Assembly: GCA_016926255.1 (NCBI GenBank)
Contig: JAFGOY010000020.1
Span: 1 to 48,895, forward strand
Origin: Anaerolineae bacterium
GTDB taxonomy: Bacteria; Chloroflexota; Anaerolineae; Aggregatilineales; UBA3940
DNA: 48,895 nt
Direction of reading: 5' to 3'
Of the stretch, positions 1-7,994 are shown piece after piece. Each line of letters starts with the position of its first letter. Positions within the stretch are counted from its first letter, which is position 1. The notes under the pieces are model-generated. The model had not been told where the DNA came from. It ran no database searches and worked only from the letters and a program-made list of their open reading frames with translations. Position numbers and translations under genes: made by a program.

Positions 1-1
1 C

Positions 2-94
2 TGTGACACGACCGTCGGCGGGGCAACCAATGTCGAAGACGCAGCCTTCCTCCACGTCCTGGCAGGCGACGTCACCATCAACGTCACACCGTAA
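2..94 (+). CDS. C-terminal end of an unknown protein (partial)
   Basis: The frame is open from the window edge to a TAA at 92-94 and gives about 30 residues ending LAGDVTINVTP. The start lies outside the window. The piece is rich in Thr, Val, Gly and Asp, as in the beta-strand end of an exported or cell-surface protein, but it is too short to assign. A strong hairpin 35 bases downstream (129-161) fits the end of a plus-strand transcription unit and is the main reason for treating this frame as real. Confidence 0.45.
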   Translation, partial: CDTTVGGATNVEDAAFLHVLAGDVTINVTP

Positions 95-128
95 CACAAC
101 GACAACCAGTCATCTGGCAATACATAGT

Positions 129-161
129 AAGGGGTGCAATCGCAGAATGCGAGCACCCCTT
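129..161 (+). terminator. Strong stem-loop after the partial first gene
   Basis: The outer arms AAGGGGTGC (129-137) and GCACCCCTT (153-161) pair perfectly. Inside them TCGCA (140-144) and TGCGA (148-152) pair around a GAA loop, leaving an AA bulge. The stem totals 14 base pairs. The 3' tail has only a short T stretch, so it may be a terminator of low U content or an mRNA-end stabiliser. It lies between a plus-strand gene end and a minus-strand gene end. Confidence 0.5.
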
Positions 162-310
162 CACTGTAAACATGATCCTACTTTAAACCAGTGACGTGTT
201 ACCCGAACAATCCATCAGCCAACAGTATTGATCGTTCGCGAGGCATAGAATTTAACGATAGTTCTGATCGACCCTTTTCCTTTTAGTGAGCCTCGTGATT
301 GTCTTAGCAG

Positions 311-335
311 CAAGTGGCGTCTGGCGCGCCACTTG
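311..335 (-). terminator. Stem-loop downstream of the pentapeptide-repeat gene
   Basis: CAAGTGGCG (311-319) and CGCCACTTG (327-335) form a perfect 9-bp stem with a 7-base loop, 22 bases past the stop of the minus-strand pentapeptide gene. There is no run of U on the minus strand after it, so termination is likely but not certain. Confidence 0.45.
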
Positions 336-356
336 TTGTATATCAATACCTCGTTA

Positions 357-1409
357 TCAAACGATGATATACCCCTTCTCATCGACCTCAACCGTTTCTC
401 GCCACTCCTCAAAAACCATCCGCCAGTCGATTTCCGATTCCTCGCTATCTTCTCTTCCTGGCATCTGGGTACCATCCGGCAGGATTGCCCCCTCCAGCGT
501 TTCGACAAGTTCGAGTTGTTCCAACGATACGGTTACATTTTGCAGGTTGGTTCCCATAAAAACCGCCTGCTGAAGATTGGCTCCTCTCAGGTCTACCTGC
601 TGGAGATTGGCCTCACTCAAAACCGCCTGCTGAAGATCGGCTCCCCTCAAATTCGCCTGTTCGAGATCGGCCCGGTACATCACCGCCTGCTGGAGATTGG
701 CCGTCAGCAGGTTCACCTGGCGAAGATTGGCCGTCAGCATATTGGCCTGCCGTAAGTTGGCCTCGCTCAAAATCGCTTCTTGAAGATTGGCCCCTCTCAA
801 ATAAACCTGCCGGAGGTTAGCCCAGCGCATATCAGCCTTTTGTAGATTAGCCCCCCTCAAATACGCCTGTAACAGATTGGCTCCCGTCAAATCCGACTCT
901 TGCAAGCTCGCCCAGCGCAGATCGGCCTGTTGGAGATTGGCCTTCAACAGTGAGGCTCCCTGCAAATTCGCTTCACGCAAATGAGCCTGACGCAGGTTTA
1001 CCTCACTCAAATCCGCCTGCTGGAGGTTAGCCTCCGTCAAATCTGCCTGCCACAGGTTGGCCCCACTCAAGTTAGCCTTGACTATGCCCCCATTGAGCAG
1101 CCACTTTTCCTGGCGGAGAATTCGAACAGCCTCAATCGCCAATGTATTATCATAACTTCCCATCTGAAGAATGAGGCGCTTCTTTTCTTCTTCACGGGTC
1201 TGCAAGCGATTCAATCCATTAATGATCAGAACGATAATTCCAATTCCAAATAACTCCGTGCTGATGTTGGAGTAGTATTCGTCCAGCACGCTGGTCATAT
1301 TACGGTCCGTGACCACCCCCCAGGTGCCCATGATCAGCGCCAACAACACAAACAGACTACCGGCTACCATAACAATATTCTGACCAAGAAAGTCCCTGAA
1401 TTTCTTCAT
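357..1409 (-). CDS. Membrane-anchored pentapeptide-repeat protein
   Basis: The product is 350 aa. Residues 11-33 and about 49-66 are hydrophobic helices, so the N-terminus forms a two-TM hairpin. A charged linker (about 70-110) follows. Residues 112-291 are 36 uninterrupted pentapeptides of the A(D/N)LXX type, enough for about nine coils of a right-handed quadrilateral beta-helix. A short acidic tail begins with LEGAILPDGT, a common ending in cyanobacterial and Chloroflexota pentapeptide proteins. Such rods act as scaffolds or DNA/protein mimics; no enzyme domain is visible. Membrane anchoring suggests a role at the inner face of the cytoplasmic membrane, but the function is unknown. It stands alone, with a hairpin after its stop. 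Confidence 0.85.
   Translation of the reverse strand: MKKFRDFLGQNIVMVAGSLFVLLALIMGTWGVVTDRNMTSVLDEYYSNISTELFGIGIIVLIINGLNRLQTREEEKKRLILQMGSYDNTLAIEAVRILRQEKWLLNGGIVKANLSGANLWQADLTEANLQQADLSEVNLRQAHLREANLQGASLLKANLQQADLRWASLQESDLTGANLLQAYLRGANLQKADMRWANLRQVYLRGANLQEAILSEANLRQANMLTANLRQVNLLTANLQQAVMYRADLEQANLRGADLQQAVLSEANLQQVDLRGANLQQAVFMGTNLQNVTVSLEQLELVETLEGAILPDGTQMPGREDSEESEIDWRMVFEEWRETVEVDEKGYIIV
537..1076 (-). repeat. DNA tandem repeats encoding 36 pentapeptides
   Basis: Read on the minus strand this stretch is 36 consecutive 15-base units encoding ANLQQ-like pentapeptides, often pairing into about 30-base units such as ANLRQ-ADLSE. It lies wholly inside the pentapeptide gene and keeps frame throughout. 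Units differ at third positions and at residues 4-5 of each pentapeptide, so the array is old or under selection rather than freshly expanded. Confidence 0.8.
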
Positions 1410-1589
1410 CTGACTTTCGCTCCCCTATTTATTCGATAAACGAATTCCAATCAATTATGTCTTATTCATCCTGGAATCGCATGCCAAAGATCGTACGAGT
1501 TTGTCAACAACTGATCTGTTAAATCCTGACCAACCGCTATATATAGTTTACCCCGGCGAACGAGGATGAGAAACCTACATCATATACAA

Positions 1590-1610
1590 CACATTTCGAG
1601 CACAAATGTG
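1590..1610 (-). terminator. Weak AT-rich hairpin after priA
   Basis: CACATTT (1590-1596) and AAATGTG (1604-1610) form a 7-bp stem 13 bases past the priA stop. The minus-strand 3' flank is only partly T-rich (GTTGTATATG). It is a possible terminator. The rest of the stretch between priA and the pentapeptide gene (1410-1623) holds nothing else I can name. Confidence 0.3.
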
Positions 1611-1623
1611 ATGCATGTCCTTG

Positions 1624-4194
1624 CTACAGCAAAGAAACCGGGTCGACGTCAATATGCAGCGCAGGAGACGAATTTATGCCCTCCAGGATCACTGTCGGGT
1701 TGGCTCCCCGAACAATTACATGCCATCGATAGAGCTTATCCCGGCGCGGGTAAAAGCACGGAGCAGGCCCGATCAACGAGGTCTGGACTAACTTCCGTTC
1801 CATAATTCGCTGCGACAGCAAATCGTGTATGCGAATCGCTTCCCGCCGCGCCTGTTCGGCTGTCTTCTCCCGGATGACCAGACGAACCAACCGCGCATAA
1901 GGTGGATAACCCAACTCGGATCGATATCGTATTTCCTGATCGTAGAACGTCTGGTAATCATGTTCAGAAGCCGCCCGGATCGCGTAGTGATCGGGATCAT
2001 AGGTCTGGAGGAGCACCTTCCCGCCAAGCAAGCCCCGCCCGGCTCGCCCGGCCACCTGGGTCAGCAGTTGAAAGGTCCGTTCCCCGCTGCGGTAATCAGG
2101 GAGATAGATTGCCGTATCGGCGCTGATCACCCCGACGAGCGTCACCAGCGGCAGGTCGAGACCCTTGGCAACCATCTGGGTGCCGATCAGAATGTCGGCA
2201 TCGTGATCGATGAACCGCTGCAGCAGCTGCTCGTGAACGTCCTTCCCCCCGGTTGTATCCTGATCCCAGCGAATAATCCGCGCCTGCGGGAAACGTTTAG
2301 CGACTTCGCTCTCGACGCGTTCCGTCCCGCCCCCGAAAAACTTGATCTGATCCGAGCCGCAGTTGGGGCATACCTGGGGGTGTTCGGTTCTGTAGTCACA
2401 ATGATGGCAAACCAGCATCCCCTGAGACTCGCCGTAAGTGTGCCATGTCAGGGGGATATCACAATGCGGGCAGGTCATCACGTACCCGCACATCCGGCAA
2501 AACACATACGTCGACGATCCACGCCGGTTGAGGAACAGGATCGCCTGCTCGCTGCGATCCAGCGTCTCATCGACCGCCGCCATCAGCGCCCGGCTGAAGA
2601 TTGAACGGTTCCCGGCCCGAAGCTCGTGCCGCATATCGACGATCTGCACCGGCGGTAGGTCGACCATCACCGCTTCTTCTGGGTCGCCGGGTTGGTGGAT
2701 GTAGCGGGGCTGATCGATATGGTAGAACATGGCCTGCGTCTGAATCGCCTGACGGTGCCCCATGATGCGGGCGGGAAGATCGAGCCGGATGAAATCGCCC
2801 GATTCGGGGCTACTCAGGGGAACCGATCGAGCATAAGTCGCCACGTTGGGCGTGGCACTCCCCATGATGACTAAAGCCCCATGCAATCGAGCTAACTCAA
2901 CTGCCGTAGGCTGGGTGTGATAATAGGGAGGCGGGATGGGTGGGGTCTGCTTGTAGCTGTCGTCGTGGCACTCGTCGATCACGATCAGGCCGAGGTTTTT
3001 GAACGGCGTAAACAGAGCAGATCTCGGCCCGACGACCAGATCGAGCTGGCCGGAGCGCGCCCGCCGCCAGGTGTCATAACGCTCACCGGCTGATAATCTG
3101 CTGTGTACCAATCCCATCCGGCCCGGAAACCGCGCCCCGAAACGGCGAATCGTTTGCGGCGTCAGCGCGATTTCGGGCACAAGGATGATCGCGCTCCGCC
3201 CCTGCCCGATCACATGCTCGACGGCCCGCAGGTACAGTTCAGTCTTTCCCGAACCGGTGACACCGTGCAGCAGAAAGGGCTGCGGCGCATCATCCTGATC
3301 CAGCGCTGTCCTGATCGCTTCCCAGGCCAGTGCCTGATGGGAAGTCAGGCGCGGCGGCGTATCGGGGATAAAGGTTCTCCCGGCCAGCGGGTCGCGCCAG
3401 ATTTCTTCCTCGTAGAGCGTCACAAGGTCATCTTCAGCCAGCGTCCGCAGATCAGTGATACCACTCCCATCAACCGCCGAATAGATATCGCCAACCGGCA
3501 GTGCCTCTTGGCTATCGGCCAATAACCTCAGAATCGACGACCGCCGCAGGGCTGCCGGATGCCGGGTTTTCGGCAGATCGTCGAGATTGAAATGCCGATC
3601 AATTGCGCTCTCTACTTCCTGCGGCGAAATTCCCAGCGCGGCGATCCGAACCTGTTTCGCCTGGATCGAGGGAGGGTCGAGCACCGGTTCGCGGATCAGC
3701 AACCCCCGGTCGACCAGTTGTGTCACCGCCATCCGCCAGTCACGCCGGGGCAGCGACCGGGCGACCTGGCGGCCACGCAGCGCGCCACGTCTGCCAAACA
3801 GTTTGAGCATCCGGGATTGTGTATCACTATCGGCGTGGATCAGTTCAGGATCGATGACCGGTGTAATCAGAATGTCCCCGCGTTTTGACAGCCCCGGCGG
3901 GACAAACAGCCTGACACAGTCCGACAGCGGCGCTAAATACGTCTCGCTGAGCCAGCGGGCCAGATCAAGATGCACCTTTCCGACAACAGGCTGCCGGTCG
4001 ATCAGTGCCTCAACGGGTTTGGTATTGGGAACCGGCGAACGCAAAGAAAAGCCCAGGATCACGCCCTGCGCCTTCTGATTGCCAAAAGACACTTCCACCA
4101 GGTGCCCGATCTCAAGCCGACCGGCCAGTTCAGAAGGAATATGATAGTGGAATGTCCCTTCGACGGGTAAATTGACCAGCACTTCGGCAAACAT
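1624..4194 (-). CDS. priA: Primosomal protein N' (replication restart helicase PriA)
   Basis: PriA is a 3'-5' superfamily 2 DNA helicase that recognises stalled or collapsed forks and reloads the replicative helicase. The product has 856 aa. It shows the N-terminal fork-binding domain, Walker A GVTGSGKT (about 311-318), a DEAH-like box read as DECH (about 407-410), and the zinc-binding cysteine cluster (CxxC pairs between about 564 and 612, including CRMCG, CPHC, CHHC and CPNCG) that is diagnostic for PriA. The C-terminal helicase motifs (GTQMVAKGLDLP, QVAGRAGRG) are intact. Length is slightly above the usual 730-820 aa. Its ATG follows a leader with a TATAAT box and a 12-bp palindrome. It stands alone rather than in a def-fmt operon. 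Confidence 0.95.
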   Translation of the reverse strand: MFAEVLVNLPVEGTFHYHIPSELAGRLEIGHLVEVSFGNQKAQGVILGFSLRSPVPNTKPVEALIDRQPVVGKVHLDLARWLSETYLAPLSDCVRLFVPPGLSKRGDILITPVIDPELIHADSDTQSRMLKLFGRRGALRGRQVARSLPRRDWRMAVTQLVDRGLLIREPVLDPPSIQAKQVRIAALGISPQEVESAIDRHFNLDDLPKTRHPAALRRSSILRLLADSQEALPVGDIYSAVDGSGITDLRTLAEDDLVTLYEEEIWRDPLAGRTFIPDTPPRLTSHQALAWEAIRTALDQDDAPQPFLLHGVTGSGKTELYLRAVEHVIGQGRSAIILVPEIALTPQTIRRFGARFPGRMGLVHSRLSAGERYDTWRRARSGQLDLVVGPRSALFTPFKNLGLIVIDECHDDSYKQTPPIPPPYYHTQPTAVELARLHGALVIMGSATPNVATYARSVPLSSPESGDFIRLDLPARIMGHRQAIQTQAMFYHIDQPRYIHQPGDPEEAVMVDLPPVQIVDMRHELRAGNRSIFSRALMAAVDETLDRSEQAILFLNRRGSSTYVFCRMCGYVMTCPHCDIPLTWHTYGESQGMLVCHHCDYRTEHPQVCPNCGSDQIKFFGGGTERVESEVAKRFPQARIIRWDQDTTGGKDVHEQLLQRFIDHDADILIGTQMVAKGLDLPLVTLVGVISADTAIYLPDYRSGERTFQLLTQVAGRAGRGLLGGKVLLQTYDPDHYAIRAASEHDYQTFYDQEIRYRSELGYPPYARLVRLVIREKTAEQARREAIRIHDLLSQRIMERKLVQTSLIGPAPCFYPRRDKLYRWHVIVRGANPTVILEGINSSPALHIDVDPVSLL

Positions 4195-4203
4195 TTGGTG
4201 GCC

Positions 4204-4215
4204 TTCTGATCAGAA
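4204..4215. promoter_or_regulatory. 12-bp perfect palindrome in the priA leader
   Basis: TTCTGATCAGAA is a perfect palindrome 9 bases upstream of the priA ATG and downstream of a TATAAT box (4231-4236, minus strand). That is a typical operator position for a dimeric repressor. The regulator is unknown and a single 12-bp palindrome can arise by chance. Confidence 0.3.
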
Positions 4216-4230
4216 ATACATCTATGCTAG

Positions 4231-4236
4231 ATTATA
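4231..4236 (-). promoter_or_regulatory. Candidate -10 box of priA
   Basis: On the minus strand this reads TATAAT, a perfect -10 hexamer about 37 bases upstream of the priA start. No good -35 is seen at 16-18 bases. A small inverted repeat CCTC-GAGG lies just upstream in the spacer. Confidence 0.35.
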
Positions 4237-4413
4237 CCCTCAGCAGAGGAGTCGCTGCCGCGAATCGGACAGTTTATTAGAAATTCATTAGAAAAAACCG
4301 GCGTATATCTACGAAACTTTTTAGTCAGATGTCCGTATGGTATATTTGACACGTTTTACAATTGAATAGGGGAGGGTGGAGGGCGCAGATGGTGGATTTT
4401 TCCTACCAAACGG

Positions 4414-4438
4414 CCTGTTGTTGCAACAGGTTGTTTTG
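4414..4438 (+). terminator. Hairpin with T-rich tail in the leader of the regulator gene
   Basis: CCTGTTG (4414-4420), loop TTG, CAACAGG (4424-4430), then TTGTTTTG. It faces the downstream regulator gene and lies about 165 bases before its start. It could be an attenuator or the end of a short leader transcript. The stem is modest (7 bp), so the call is tentative. Confidence 0.35.
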
Positions 4439-4603
4439 ATTCATGCCCCCGCAGCACTGATAAATTAGCCTGTTATCAATCACCCTCATCAATACCCGCA
4501 GCCTGTGGGTACCCCTGTCCGGAACCTGTTGTTAAATAGAATCAGGTAGTCAGCGATTGGCTGGCGATAGATTCGGTATGTATACGTAATGGAGGCATCG
4601 TCG

Positions 4604-5356
4604 ATGTTAGGGCTATATGACACGCGTATTTATGTAATTGAGCGCGATATCTATGCCCGGCAGGCAATTGTCAGTTACCTGAGTTGGGATCGCCGCACCC
4701 GTGTCGTGGGTCAGGCGAGCAGCCCCCAGGAAATGTTGGCGGAACTCAAAGAGAACCCCGACCTGGAACGCCTTGATATCGTGGTATTGGATACTGGCCT
4801 GGCAGCCAATGCAGAGGGATTGGCCGCACTCGTCAAATTGGTCCAGCACCATGCGCCGGAGGTTAGCGTGACCTGTCTTTCTTCAGTGGCCGACCGGGCG
4901 ATGGTTCTCGCCGCGAAGAAGGCCGGGGCACAGGCATTCCTGGTTCGTGAGCATGTAGGCATTGGCTTGCCCAGTGCAATATACTTCTCGATGTGGCATA
5001 TTTTTGTAGTGACTCAAGATATCGCCGATTTACTGAAAGACACCGAAAAACCAGGAACCTACACCGCCCTTCCGGAGCGTCGAAACTACCCGCGCCTGAC
5101 CCAGCGGATCGAACAGGCGCTCTGGCTGTGCGTGGTAGAGGGACTTCCAGCTGAACGTGCGGCAGAGGAGATGGGAGTCAGCAAAAGCACCGTTCGCAGC
5201 TATATCAAAGAGGGATACCGTATTCTCGAAGCAGCCGACGATACGATCTATCCACCTTCTGTATCGCCAGCCGAACGCGCCTTTTTGCGCTACAGCGCCC
5301 TGGAGTTCGATAATGTAATCGCCGATCTGAGAGACCCCTGGCAGCCAGCGGCATAA
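4604..5356 (+). CDS. Receiver-like domain plus helix-turn-helix regulator
   Basis: The ATG at 4604 is preferred because GGAGG (4591-4595) lies 8 bases upstream; the in-frame ATG at 4589 would place that Shine-Dalgarno inside the gene. The product is 250 aa. Residues 1-120 look like a response-regulator receiver: an acidic pair in VIERD, the phospho-acceptor Asp in VVLDTG, and a Ser pair in CLSS, but the conserved Lys after the last strand is Arg (FLVREH). Residues about 160-210 form a sigma-region-4/LuxR-like HTH (AAEEMGVSKSTVRSYI). No histidine kinase is adjacent, so it is an orphan. DNA-binding regulation is inferred; the target and signal are unknown. Confidence 0.7.
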   Translation: MLGLYDTRIYVIERDIYARQAIVSYLSWDRRTRVVGQASSPQEMLAELKENPDLERLDIVVLDTGLAANAEGLAALVKLVQHHAPEVSVTCLSSVADRAMVLAAKKAGAQAFLVREHVGIGLPSAIYFSMWHIFVVTQDIADLLKDTEKPGTYTALPERRNYPRLTQRIEQALWLCVVEGLPAERAAEEMGVSKSTVRSYIKEGYRILEAADDTIYPPSVSPAERAFLRYSALEFDNVIADLRDPWQPAA

Positions 5357-5412
5357 CAGGTCAGGCAAAACTATATAATCTGTTTTGATTTGCTTCGATA
5401 AGGAAACCCGCT

Positions 5413-6801
5413 TTGACCGACACATCCCGTCAATCCAGTGTACGCCATGTCCTGATCTGGACAATGGTAGCAAATCTTGCCGTTGCAATCGCAAAAACCA
5501 TCGTTGGGTTGATCGCGCAGTCGCTGGCGATGATCAGCGACGGCGTTCACTCTTCATTGGATGCAACAAACAACGTAATCGGATTGGTTGCAACCACAAT
5601 CGCCGCCCGCCCACCGGACAGCGATCACCCCTACGGGCATCGACGCTTTGAAACGCTCGCAACGATGCTGATCGGCGTGTCTCTGACCTTGACAGCCTGG
5701 GAGATCGGTAAAGCCGGAGTGAGCCGTCTCCGCGAGGGGACAACACCTGAGATCACAACCGTCAGCTTTGTCGTGATGATCTGCACCATATTCATCAACA
5801 TTGCCGTTTCTACCTATGAAAAGCGAATGGGCAAGAAGCTGAATTCAGAAATACTGGTGGCCGATTCGGCACACACCCGCAGCGACATTTTTGTCTCACT
5901 GACGGTGCTGGCCAGCCTGGTTGCTACCCGGTTGGGCTGGGGATGGATCGACGCGGCTGCTGCACTGGTAGTTGTCATACTGATTGGCCGGGCGGCCTGG
6001 CACGTTTTGCGCCCCTCGGTCGATATTCTGGTCGACCGGGCTGCACTTGAGGAAAATGTGGTAACCAGCATCGTTCAGAAAATTCCGGGCGTACACCGGG
6101 TAGCGCGTGTTCGCAGCCGGGGCCCGCGTGACGAGATATACCTCGACCTGGACATCGAAATCGCTGCGCCAACGACCGCCGCTCATAGCGCCAACATCGC
6201 CCGCGAAATCCGTGCTGCCCTCGGAAAACAATTCAGCGGACTTAAAGACATCCAGGTTTATTTTCTACCGCTACAGGAGAATACTCCCCAGGACTACGCG
6301 CTGACTGCCCGCGCCGAAGCCGACGCGCTTGGCCTCGGCGTGCATGAAGTGATCCCCTTCACTACCCCGCTAGGGCTGGGACTTGAAATGCATGTCGAGG
6401 TTCCTCCCGACCAGTCTGTTGGCGAGGCGCATATCGTTGTATCGAATTTTGAGGAACGGCTGCGAAATGCCATCCCTGAGTTAAAGAGGGTGGTCACCCA
6501 TATCGAGCCATTCCATACACACGAGGATGTTCCACTCTATACACCCACCGCCCATGAACTGGCCCGCAGCGCCTTGAAGATCGCCCGTGAAGTATCTCCG
6601 GAAAACCACTGGCACGATATAGGCATACGCGCCGAATCCGACGGCGGTTACGCGGTGAGCATGCACTGCACCGTCGACCATGATACGCCGCTGGATGAGG
6701 CCCATCGTCTTGCGGAAGAAGTCGAGACACACGTCCGGCGCGAGATCCCCGAAATCCACCGGGTGACGATCCATACCGAACCGCCGGAGGAGCACTTTTA
6801 G
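5413..6801 (+). CDS. Cation diffusion facilitator with three C-terminal cytoplasmic domains
   Basis: Translation probably starts at TTG 5413, because AAGGA (5400-5404) sits 8 bases upstream. The product is 462 aa; typical bacterial CDF exporters have about 300. Residues 1-205 carry the six-TM CDF core with the two metal-site motifs HxxxD, H46/D50 in TM2 (SDGVHSSLD) and H154/D158 in TM5 (DSAHTRSD), the pattern of zinc-type CDFs. After the membrane part come three alpha/beta modules resembling the CDF dimerisation domain (about 213-287, 295-370 and 378-459), the last two His-rich. It likely exports Zn2+ or a similar divalent ion by proton antiport. Its 3' end overlaps the convergent tsaD by a few bases. 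Confidence 0.88.
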   Translation: MTDTSRQSSVRHVLIWTMVANLAVAIAKTIVGLIAQSLAMISDGVHSSLDATNNVIGLVATTIAARPPDSDHPYGHRRFETLATMLIGVSLTLTAWEIGKAGVSRLREGTTPEITTVSFVVMICTIFINIAVSTYEKRMGKKLNSEILVADSAHTRSDIFVSLTVLASLVATRLGWGWIDAAAALVVVILIGRAAWHVLRPSVDILVDRAALEENVVTSIVQKIPGVHRVARVRSRGPRDEIYLDLDIEIAAPTTAAHSANIAREIRAALGKQFSGLKDIQVYFLPLQENTPQDYALTARAEADALGLGVHEVIPFTTPLGLGLEMHVEVPPDQSVGEAHIVVSNFEERLRNAIPELKRVVTHIEPFHTHEDVPLYTPTAHELARSALKIAREVSPENHWHDIGIRAESDGGYAVSMHCTVDHDTPLDEAHRLAEEVETHVRREIPEIHRVTIHTEPPEEHF

Positions 6802-7892
6802 CTAATCTCTGTCAGGGGCCAGGTCGGGCGCACGTCAAAGTCAGGCGCGTCGGTTTGACCGGCCTTGAAGCGGTGATAACCGGCAGCCGCAATCATTGCG
6901 GCGTTGTCGGTACACAGCGACAGCGGCGGGACGCGCACGGGGCGCCCCGCCCGTGTGATCATGGTCGCACGGAGCGCCGCATTCGCCGAAACGCCCCCGG
7001 CGACGAAGATTTCTTTTGCATCAAATTCTTTTGCCGCTCGCACTGTCTTCCCCACCAGCACATCGACTACTGCTGCCTGGAAGCTGGCTGCAAGATCGGC
7101 CACCGGGAAATCGGGAGGCAGCGGCTGATCAAGTTGGTAGCCAGGGATCATCGCCTGTAGGGTGCGCAGGACAGCGGTCTTCAGCCCGGAGAAGCTGAAG
7201 TTGTAATTACGTTCGCCCTGATTGCTTTTCAACCAGACGCGCGGGAAGTCGAAGGCCGCCGGGTCGCCTTTTCCCGCCGCTGCCTGAATAGACGGCCCAC
7301 CGGGGTAAGGCAGTCCCAGCAGGCGGCCCACCTTGTCGAAGGCTTCCCCTGCCGCATCGTCCAGCGTTCCCCCCAGCCGCTCGTAGCGCCCGTGGTCGGT
7401 CATCAGCACCAACTCGGTGTGCCCTCCAGAGACGACCAGAACGATCACCGGGAACTCAATCAGGAGGCTTTCACCAGTGGCATTTACCGGTGTATCATCA
7501 GGTAGAAAACGATACTCAGGTCCAGCCAGCCAGAGCGAATAGATATGGCCTTCCAGGTGATTCACGCCAATGATCGGGAGCCTGCGCCCAATCGATAGAC
7601 CCTTCGCCATGTTCACACCGACCACCAGCGACCCGGCCAATCCGGGGCCGCGCGTCACGGCGACCGCATCGACCGAATCGAGGATCAGGTCGGCCTGTTG
7701 TAACGCCTGCTCGACGACGGGATAAATCTGCTCAATATGTGCGCGGGAAGCGATTTCCGGGAAAACGCCCCCGTACTGCGCATGGATGTCGATCTGGGAT
7801 GAGACGACGTTCGAACGGATTTCTTTTCCATCGACAACCACCGCTGCCGAAGTCTCGTCACAGGATGATTCAATACCGAGAATGACTGTCAT
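6798..7892 (-). CDS. tsaD: tRNA N6-threonylcarbamoyladenosine synthase subunit TsaD
   Basis: TsaD transfers threonylcarbamoyl from TC-AMP to A37 of ANN-decoding tRNAs, together with TsaB and TsaE (not in this window). The product is 364 aa, slightly longer than the usual 330-345 because of an insert after HLEGHIYS (near residues 140-150). The ASKHA fold is clear: GIESSCDET at the N-terminus, metal-binding HLEGH, phosphate loop VSGGHTEL, GGVSANAAL and the terminal DNAAMIA. The stop overlaps the convergent CDF gene. There is no clear Shine-Dalgarno before the ATG. Confidence 0.96.
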   Translation of the reverse strand: MTVILGIESSCDETSAAVVVDGKEIRSNVVSSQIDIHAQYGGVFPEIASRAHIEQIYPVVEQALQQADLILDSVDAVAVTRGPGLAGSLVVGVNMAKGLSIGRRLPIIGVNHLEGHIYSLWLAGPEYRFLPDDTPVNATGESLLIEFPVIVLVVSGGHTELVLMTDHGRYERLGGTLDDAAGEAFDKVGRLLGLPYPGGPSIQAAAGKGDPAAFDFPRVWLKSNQGERNYNFSFSGLKTAVLRTLQAMIPGYQLDQPLPPDFPVADLAASFQAAVVDVLVGKTVRAAKEFDAKEIFVAGGVSANAALRATMITRAGRPVRVPPLSLCTDNAAMIAAAGYHRFKAGQTDAPDFDVRPTWPLTEIS

Positions 7893-7994
7893 AACTTTTG
7901 CATTAATCCGATAAAATAGAAATGTCGATATTATCTGTTTGTATCAAGAGAGTATACCGGGTGATTTTTTAGACGACTACGGGAGGGAGCAGCA

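Larger units (their letters stand above)
4195..4603. other. Divergent intergenic region between priA and the regulator gene
   Basis: This 409-base stretch has no convincing ORF. On the priA side it holds a TATAAT box and a palindrome. The middle is AT-rich with promoter-like but unpaired hexamers (TTGACA at 4346-4351 has no -10 at proper spacing). A hairpin at 4414-4430 has a T-rich tail, and the arm-like word CCTGTTGTT recurs near 4525. TACCC and GGGTA form a second small inverted repeat near 4493-4511. The long structured leader suggests post-initiation control of the downstream regulator. Confidence 0.5.

Noticed and set aside
537-1076. CRISPR-like regular repetition
   Set aside because: The 15-30 base periodicity is in frame and encodes pentapeptides; there are no unique spacers between identical repeats.
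1825-2604. Long plus-strand open frame (259 aa) opposite priA
   Set aside because: Fully antisense to a clear priA with intact motifs; composition is Pro/Arg/Gln-rich as expected for a shadow frame in GC-rich DNA.
4346-4374. TTGACA as -35 of a promoter for the regulator gene
   Set aside because: No TATAAT-like hexamer at 16-18 bases downstream; the sequence there is GGGGAG-like.
4557-4586. TTGGCT-18-TATACG promoter before the regulator gene
   Set aside because: Transcription would start inside the GGAGG ribosome binding site of the preferred ATG, so it is unlikely to be the functional promoter.
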